From Mucidula mucida (Eukaryota; Basidiomycota; Agaricomycetes; Agaricales; Physalacriaceae): a DNA stretch of 64,000 nucleotides. The notes beneath the pieces are model-generated. The model saw only the letters and a program-made list of their open reading frames with translations, ran no database searches and was not told where the DNA came from. The stretch's first letter is position 1; each line of letters begins with the position of its first letter. Below, piece by piece: positions 56,275-64,000 of the stretch. Both the position numbers and the translations under genes were made by a program. Where the stretch lies: the NCBI GenBank assembly GCA_015501055.1, contig JADNYV010000005.1:496001-560000 (forward strand). Reading direction: 5' to 3'.

Positions 56275-57919
56275 TCATGAAAGTGTGTCGGGCGTTCTCG
56301 TATTAGAGGACTGCGCTCTGGGATTCGGTGTAGGTGTCCGCGACGGTGTCCGTGAAGGGAAAGGAGAACCGTAGGGCGACTGGGTGTACCTGATCGTATC
56401 GAGCGTGTCCGGGAACATGTCACGCGGTACACTCGGAGCATCGGCTCCGCTGGTAAGACCAAGGGCACTGGCTATAGTGCGCGGGCTGCTAAATGGAGAG
56501 GTCTTTTTGGGAGGAAATTGGCCGAGTATGGGCTCATCTGCATCAACCGGCGTTCCCGGAAAGGGGAGGCTCTTCCCAGAATGAGACGTTACCACGATGG
56601 ACGGAGACTCGCGATTAGACGGCTGGTTGTACATCCACGTCGCGCAGAGTACGGTAGAAGCCCCGATGACAAAGGACGGCGTTATGCGGAAGTCGAAAAG
56701 TGCGACAGATGCAAGGAACGACAGCACAATCGAAAGGCTGGTCGCGAACCCTTTCAAGATGTTGTCCGAATATTTTATCACGATTGCCGTGACGAGTCCT
56801 CCGAATACTTGAATCATGACTGTAGCCCACGCCCATCCTCCAAAGTTGCGCAAGAGATCAGGAATGATTCCATGGGAGCGTGTAGGGGGAGAGTGATACA
56901 GGATGGGAAGGAGCGCCGGTATCAAGGAGAATAGTGATAATTGGACGTTCCTAACCCAAAGGTCGGCCTTGGAATTCTTTAGCACCATCTCAAAATAGAC
57001 GCCAGCAAGACCGGAAGTAAAGCATGCGGCTGTCACTGCGCCGAAACCCTTTAGCGGGCTCATAACATGTATGTGGAGGGGCGCAGAATCATGAGCACTG
57101 CCAACTGGCGTATTTTTTGGAACGCGGTCAATGGTCGCAGACTGGATCTGAACAATCCCTACGCCAATTGCCAGGAAGAAGAGCGAAAGCCATTTCGTCG
57201 TGGTCAACTTTCTTCTCAGCAAAGCGACCGAGAAAGCGGCTGTGGTCAAAATTTTCATCTGGTAGGTGACCTGGAAGGAAGCGACAGGTAGATTGCTGAT
57301 GGCGACATATTGGAGAGAGTTCTGAACGACGTAAAGGATGGCTGGAATGGATAGTTTCCAGCAATCAGGACTGAAGATTTCGCCGCACAAATACCAGAAT
57401 GGCGGTGTCCAAGGGTAAGGAAGCGAACATATGATGCTCCACCACGATTTCCGGCGCCATTGGATTTCTGACACTTCGCGTACTCGTGCCAAAGCGACGA
57501 TAAATGATATCGAACCCTTGAGCAGTTCGTTTAGGAGGACGGCGGAAGCTGGGGAATAGGCCAGAGCAGGGGGTGTGGACACACGTGAATAGTGCATCAC
57601 AATGGACAAGGCGGCATTCTGGACAGCGAGGGTGACTAGCCTGATAAATTGAGAGTCTGAGCGTTTACATGCGGCGAAAAGCCAAATTTACTCACGAAAC
57701 GTATTTCAAGGGCATGCCAAAGATAGTGGGACTACTTGAGACATCGGAAGCGATTGAGCCACTCGCCAGTGGGACGTCCGCTAGGTAGGCTTCCTTGCCT
57801 GGGAATGCCATGGCTGCTGAAGGTAGTAGCGGCGTTAGGCGGGGGCTAGGTTGTTTGGAGGATCCCAGCTGGTTGAACGACGACGACGCCCTCACAGTAG
57901 GCGGTGGACGGTGATACAT
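56275..57919 (-). CDS. UDP-galactose-type nucleotide-sugar transporter
   Basis: SLC35A-family Golgi antiporter (fission yeast Gms1, human SLC35A2) exchanging a UDP-sugar for UMP. The first exon (57919) encodes MYHRPPPTVRASSSFNQLG and ends MPLKYVS; one intron leads to LVTLAVQNAALSIVMHYSR. About ten hydrophobic helices follow, with family blocks NSLQYVAISNLPVASFQVTY, QMKILTTAAFSVALLRRKLT, GLAGVYFEMVLKNS and NFGGWAWATVMIQVFGGLVT. ILKGFATSLSIVLSFLASV comes near the end of the membrane part. The C-terminal 130 residues are a Ser/Pro/Thr-rich cytosolic tail ending TRTPDTLS. The sugar preference is inferred from the family. The tail is long for this family. Confidence 0.9.
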
Positions 57920-58482
57920 TGTGGATGGGAATGCACAGTGATATCCTGGGAATGTCTACGGACGCGGAAACTGAGCAGATAGTGGCCAAGACGGAAGTGA
58001 GCGACTGTCGACGAAACTAGCAGTCGCAACGTTTGAGCAGGTATGAAACGGTAATCGAGGTTGCCAGGACGCACCGAGGACTCGCAAAATGACAGAACTC
58101 GCTCTATGACCAAAACAGACAGCTTTTGCGCTGCCTCTGGGGAGATGGGAGGAGGAAGGAGTGGCGACTGGCAGAGCCAAAGAGCGGTTATGTCACGATT
58201 GGGAATTCCAAATTTCCCACCACCGCCTTATCACAGCGAGATGGTACATGGTTCATATAACCACTTGGATGATGCATTGATGAACTAATTACAATATGTT
58301 CTACGCCACATACGCCGCTCGTTGCGCTACCTGACCGCCGCGCCTTTAGTCGACTAGGGAAAATGTAGACATTTGATTTGAAACGCCAAATATAGAACTG
58401 CCGTAATGCCGAGCCGTTTACCTGCCGACGACGGACGTTGTCACCCCATTCCAAGTTGACCGCGCTGCTCTGAGGAGCCCCC
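57920..58482. other. divergent promoter region, transporter / sacsin-like gene
   Basis: A 563-bp spacer between divergent starts. Small frames on both strands (for example minus 58188-58493) show no recognised domain. No clear core promoter box is seen. Confidence 0.45.
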
Positions 58483-61400
58483 ATGCCGGTCAATCGCGAT
58501 GCCCTCGTGAGTTTTTACATGTCTTGTAATGACGTCCAAAGTCATGAAACACACTCTAGTGGGCGTCTGGACAGGATGAGTCGGTCACCGTCAACCAGCG
58601 CGCTCTAATTGACAAAATCCTGGCTCGCTACTCGGGCGAATTCACCGTCTTCCGAGAACTCTTGCAGAACTCGGACGATGCGCAGGCTACAAAGGTTGAA
58701 ATACACTTTAGGTCCAAGGCCAAGCACCTGGCAGGACCTCTCCCGGATCTGAATACCATCATCGTGCGCGCGCGTTTCTTTCACATGCGCACAGCTCTCA
58801 TTCACCCGTGCAGGTTGACCAGTGGACGTTCAAGAATAACGGCCTCATATTTCGAGACGAAGACTGGCATAGACTCAAGAAGATCGGTAATGTCCTTCAA
58901 GTGCTTGAAATGCACGGAGCTAACTTAAAGCTGTTTAGCGGAGGGCAATCCTGACGAGGAAAAAATTGGTGCTTTTGGTGTTGGTAAATATCTCTTGTTC
59001 CTGCGCCTGTCCAGCATTCATTCGGATCACCCCTAGGATTTTATAGTCTCTTCTCAATAACGGAGGAACCATTCGTTCAGTCTGGAGGTTGGCGCCTGGT
59101 CAGTTAATGAATTCATTACTGACCAAGTTGCGCAGACCAATGGATGGGATTTTACTGGAAAGACAACAAAGATCAAGTATGTTATTGTCTTTTGCGTTGT
59201 ATGTCAGACTCATAATGCGCCAGCTTTTTGCTCGACGGGGTCAGCTCCCTACTCCAGGCGATGAATGGACATCTTTCGAAATGAACTTGCGTGAAGAAAG
59301 CACTCTTCCGCCTGTTCACGATCTCTCTAAATTCCTCACATCATCCATAACTTTCATGACCTCTCTGATGGAAGTTAGTGTCCATCTCGACGACAAGCGC
59401 TTGATACGCTTGACGAAAGGAGCCTCAAAGAGTCCCAGTGTCGAAAACATTCCACGTGGGCTGCGTGCGACCAGTGCTGCTGGTATCATGACCGTCAAAG
59501 AAATCCGGCGGACCCGTACGTTGTCTGACCGTCACCGCTGCTTGTCACTCAAACTCTTTTCTGATTTAGCTCTTCGTATCAATGCTGAAGTCATGAAATG
59601 GATATACAACCTATCCACGCCTCCAAAGTCGGAGCCTAAGGCTCCTGCAGCACATGCGGTGAACTTCTTTGGCAAACTGTTATCCTCGTTCACTGCCCCT
59701 CCACCCACTCCTCCAGTAGTACAAGAGACGATCGAACCCGCGGACCTTCTTGCTGTGAAAGCGAACAGCGTTGACATAACCATATTCTCTGCCGAAGTCA
59801 ACGTTCGACTAGATAAGAAGCTCACGGCCGATCTACAACGCTCCACAAAGAAGAATCCGCCTGGGCGATTGAAGTACGAGCTTGTTTATGTGAGCCCCAG
59901 TCTGAAACACTTTCGTCCATGAGGTGGTAATCATTGTATAGACTGGGAAGAGCGAGTACGATGCCAGCAAATTGACTGAAGATACCAAGTCAAGCATTTT
60001 TGATGGGCTTCGAGCTAATCTGGACGGGTGCGTAATACAGGATGTCTGCGCTGGAACCCCCTTATGTGTATCATTAGATCTGGTTCATCTCGGATATTCA
60101 TTGTAGGTCGTTGCAAGTTTTTTGCGTGGTTCCCTTCACAAATCATTTCAGGGTCATGCAACGGGACAGACCACTGGCATCGGTTCGTTGCGCGGCAAAC
60201 CTTTGATTGTATCCACTCAACTCAAATAGGTGGTCACATGGCGGCTCGCTTCATTCCCACTGTTGAAAGAGAATCTATCGATCTAGTGTGAGCATTCTAT
60301 CGTATATATTCGAATGTTATCACTGATATGGCTGTAGTGATAAGTCAGTTGCCGGTGAGTACCAGCAAAAGCTCTCGTCCAGGGCACATCTACAAGCATT
60401 TTCAGTCTGGAACCAAGAATTGCTATATGTTGGTGGTTTACTGGCGAGATTTGCATACGAGCTCGAGCTAGCTTCGATCAAAAATCTTTGGGCGAATGCG
60501 AAGCAAGATCCAGCGGTGGAAGAACAGTTAATCAACCGCGCCCTCCACGTCATGCTTTTCTTCACATTTCATCACTCTACGCCGCTCGACAAAGTTGCCA
60601 CGTTCATGCAGAAGGCTTTCTTCTCCTGTGGCCTCCGGATGCCCTTCCCGATCATTACTACTCGCGGGGTACGAAACATCACCGAGGCTCGACTTCCTGA
60701 TCCAGCTCTTGCCACCTTCTTGACCGATTTACCTGTCATACCGGCGGACGTAATGTCTCAATCAAGGCGGATGATAGAGTCTCTTAAGCATGGAGAGTTG
60801 CCTGATAACCAGGCGGGTCTAACTTCAATCACGTTTGAAGACGCCTTGAAGGAACTTCGGTCGCGACCTATCAATGTCGAGGAAGCTGTGGCGTGCCTGA
60901 GATGGTGGACCACGTCTGGTGCGAAGCTTTCGGAGAACGACAGAGTCACCACGCAGAAGGCTCTGATGGACGCTGTCATCATTCTCTTACGTACAGAAGG
61001 AGGAAAGGCGGAACGCATCTTACCACTGTCTATCATCAAGACCTTCTTAGACCCTAAACGTCTGCCATTAGATGGCCCTTTGCCCGACCATGTTCTTCCT
61101 CACTCCATCAGTAGGAATTTCACGAGTGCTACTTTGGTCACGTCATTCCACTGGTCAGAAGTTTCCCTCTTGCAGTGGATTCAACATATATGTGATCCAA
61201 AAACACGGAATACTCCTGATTTTGACCTGGAGGTTTCAGCGGTATGGGCCGAACAGGTATTGACTACTCTAGCGCGGAATTGGTCCCTGGTGTCTGGTGA
61301 GATGAAGGGTAAAATCGTGGTGACGATGCGCCATCTACGCTGTATTCCGACTAATAGCGGGCTGCGGATCCCGGGAGAGGTCTACTTTCCTGGTGCCAAC

Positions 61401-64000
61401 ATATTTCCTGACCTTCCTGTACTTACCTTACCTTCTGGTGTTGCGGTGAAGGGTCCTTTAGAAAAAGCCGTTGAGGGCTTGGGTGTCCGCAGAGACGTGG
61501 AATTACAGATGTTATTCAATAAGTCGGCGAGATTTCCTTCGTTAGCCCTCACGTAGCTAACTGGATTTCCATACAGGATGATCAAGACGAACGAGTGGAC
61601 TATCAGCGACTTAATTAAACATCTCGCAACGCGTAGTCTGCAGCCTGAGGAGCTTTCCCGGCTTCAAATGACGTCAGCTTTCCCTAAAGAAGACCGTTCC
61701 AATACCCCTGCCACTGAGAAACCCCCACGATATATGGCTAAAGAGCTCTACGAACCTTCAGATGTCTTCCGTCAAATGGGTCTTCCCATACTAGACTGGG
61801 GCGGCAAGCACAAGTGGCGTTCAGCCTCACCAGAGGGTTTGTTTCGGTTCGCTTTGATAACGAGTAATCGCTGAAGGAAAAATCTCAGCCAAATTAGCTT
61901 TTACGCTAGGACTTCGAAGGCAGCCGCCCATAGACGACTTGGTCAACCTATGCGCTAGTACTGATTTAAATGTATGTCTATAATAGGTCATTGGAAAGTC
62001 AAACACACTAACTGATCACATTCGGCTAGGTACAACAGATAGCTTGGCAGTACCTCGTCGACAACATCTCTACCAAGTATCAAGACTTCGACTCCGCGAA
62101 ATACCAACAAATTACCTTTATACCATCTATTCGTGACGGATCGAGGTGTTTAGGATCTCCTGCTGATGTACGGATAGCTCATCTTGTTTGCGTACTTGTT
62201 GTGAAAAATTTTAGGTCTTCTCTAATCCCGAATGGTCCGCTTTTGGATTCTTGGTCACCCATCCAAGTATCACGAAGGACAATTGCACGAAACTACGCCT
62301 CTACCCCGACCCTTCTCCCGATAAGATGATTTCTTTCTTGACTAATCACCAACCTAGCGACGAAGCGCAGGCGAAAGTCTGGTTTGAAATCATGTCAAGC
62401 CACATGCGAGGTTTGATGATTACGCGCTCCCCGTGGAGCATATGCTTACTGGTTGTCAGAGTACGGACGAGGTCATTTCTCGACTTTATCGAAGGCGACA
62501 ATTGTGCCATCGAAAAGTGAAGGTGTTAAGGCCTTGCAGTGGTTATCGCCTAGCCAGTGTTACTTTCGCAGGACTTCGACCACTGGTTCTTACTCTAAGT
62601 TGTTCACTTTCGTCGATTTCGGACCCGGCGCCAATTCGTTCCTGGCTGCTTGTGGTACTCGACAGGAACCCAGTCCGGATGAAGTGGCACGCCGTCTTCT
62701 TCAGAATCCTCAACAATTCTATGATACTGTAGACGGAGCTACGAAGTATGTCACTCCCATTATTCATACTTCAGCTCACCATTACCTTCCAGCTACATGA
62801 CGGAGCTACAGAGGATTGCCGTGGGACAACAGCAGTTAACACATGAGACGCGACAGCGTATGCGACAGGCACAGTTTTTGCTTGCTTCACGTAGGACTCC
62901 TCGAAAAAAATCCGAGAAGGAGAACGGCGACAGTCTTGACGATGACGAGTGGGACACTGAATTTTCGCTCAGGACTCCAGGTGAAGTTGTTATTGCGGAC
63001 GATCTCAATGCGTATCAGTTGTTTGGCGAAAAGCTCTACGTGGCTCCACAGGAAGATATTCTTGAAGGTACATCCCCCTTCGTTTACACTGGTGCTTTCA
63101 TCTGAGAACGTAAATACAGCTTTTTACATCACATTGGGCTCGCAGAGGCTCAGCTCTCTAGTTATGGAGCGCTGCAAGTTTAACATGGAGGTACCGAACA
63201 GCAAGACGGCAACAGAAACGCGGCATCTGGTATTGGAAAGACTTCCCTTGTTCTTGCACGAGCACACGCATGCCAAAACCAAAATCTCTTTCAGCTGGCT
63301 AAATTCAAAGGATCACTTCGTCGTAAAGACATTTGGGAAGCTGATTGTCACTAAGTCGTTGACTATTGGTCAAGCACATCTCGAGCATGCTTTGGAGGCT
63401 TCAGCTTTTTCTCCTCCATTCGATGGCCATAGCGTCAAGCTCTACCTTGCTGGGAATTCTCAGCTAGACATGTACGAGTGAGCACAGTCAAGCATTATCC
63501 CTCCGTGAATGCCGCTGAACCACGGCAGAATCGCAATGTCTCTTGTCCGGCAACTATTCGCCTCTCCAAAGGCCAATGATGCCTTGCTTTTAATGACCAT
63601 TTTGTCTACGGATTTGCGCGCGCTGAAGCGGAGGGGATACAACGGTTGGAACGTTGCAGATCAGACATTTATCAGGCTAATAATTTCGGCAGTCGAACGG
63701 ATACTGAAGCAACAGCAAGCCGAGAGACAAGCCGCAGAGCAGGCTAGGGCCAAGGCAGTCGAGCAAGCGCCAAAGGAACCTGAGAAAGCTGGCAACATGA
63801 GTCTTGAATCAGAACCATCCATGCCCGGGGACATTTTCCGACCATCTGCTTCCGCTGTTAAAAATACTTTCCAGAACTTCAGACAGAAATTGGGAAAACC
63901 AGGTGGACTGCTTTCGACCGGTCACGATTCTAGCCACACTCAACCTAGGATCGAAGATACTCCACCAGTACCTCCAGTACTTCCGCCGGTGCCGAGTCAG
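58483..64000 (+). CDS. sacsin/Hsp90-type ATPase protein (DUF3684), 3' end outside
   Basis: Large fungal protein with an N-terminal GHKL ATPase fold like that of sacsin and Hsp90. Start MPVNRDAL at 58483 joins WASGQDESVTVNQRALIDKI. The N box is FRELLQNSDDAQATKVEIHF; VDQWTFKNNGLIFRDEDWHR and EEKIGAFGVG with FYSLFSITEEPF are the ATP-lid blocks. A 54-nt intron gives VQSGDQWMGFYWKDNKDQ. The fungal-specific region DUF3684 (name from memory) follows through FEDALKELRSRPINVEEAV, FTLGLRRQPPIDDLVNL and FYITLGSQRLSSLVMERCKF. A coiled coil (ILKQQQAERQAAEQARAKAV) and Pro-rich sequence continue open to base 64000. More than ten introns of 45-65 nt can be placed in phase. A chaperone-like role is inferred. 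Confidence 0.85.

Noticed and set aside
58990..59160. A frame break in the sacsin-like gene near SGGWRL
   Set aside because: A 54-nt intron from GTTGGC to GCGCAG restores SGDQWMGFYWKD, so no lesion is needed.
1..64000. Secondary-metabolite, defence or mobile-element cluster
   Set aside because: No terpene, polyketide or peptide synthase, no transposase, integrase or reverse transcriptase, and no terminal repeats were found. The genes are unrelated housekeeping functions.

Overview
The window is nuclear DNA from a fungus, most likely a basidiomycete of the Agaricomycotina. Nearly every gene is broken by very short introns (about 45-80 nt, many 48-55 nt) with GT..AG ends. Genes lie on both strands with short spacers. 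The content is that of a fungal core genome: a Chs3-like chitin synthase, a TRP/flavin-carrier-like channel, Nip1/eIF3c, Mgs1/WRNIP1, an Arf GTPase and an ornithine decarboxylase antizyme. No rRNA, tRNA, transposon, CRISPR array or viral element was recognised. All gene models were joined by eye from reading frames and splice phases, so exon ends and some start codons are proposals.

Layout. 1-12.5 kb: cysteine synthase (cut by the window edge), Arf GTPase, the first of two closely related Psr/Scp-type phosphatases, a membrane/coiled-coil protein, a probable shelterin TPP1/Tpz1 protein and a Yap-like bZIP factor. 12.8-24.4 kb: the second phosphatase, two low-complexity proteins, ribosomal protein uS5 (Rps2), antizyme with a +1 frameshift site, an Smr-domain protein, a cysteine-rich membrane protein and an unknown protein. 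25.4-39.9 kb: bleomycin hydrolase, a membrane-anchored surface-type protein, a J-protein, a TRP-like channel, ATP synthase OSCP, isoprenylcysteine methyltransferase, Mgs1, a duplicated-motif membrane protein and pyroglutamyl peptidase. 40-64 kb: eIF3c, a small basic protein, a CDKN3-like phosphatase, a peroxisomal ABC half-transporter, an F-box/LRR-like protein, chitin synthase, a nucleotide-sugar transporter and the 5' part of a sacsin-type ATPase gene that runs off the end.

These are mostly unrelated housekeeping genes, and there is no sign of a biosynthetic or defence cluster. Functional ties are general only: the chitin synthase and the sugar transporter are neighbours and both may serve the wall and secretory pathway. 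Several divergent pairs share spacers of only 120-290 bp.

Three points deserve attention. (1) The antizyme gene has a clear programmed +1 frameshift site. (2) The TPP1-like gene carries what looks like a single-base deletion inside its OB fold. (3) Four other genes (the surface-type protein, isoprenylcysteine methyltransferase, the OM14-like protein and chitin synthase) show the same type of lesion. All seven lesions are repaired by adding one base, and three lie in runs of four G or C. This suggests deletion-type errors in the assembly more than real gene decay.
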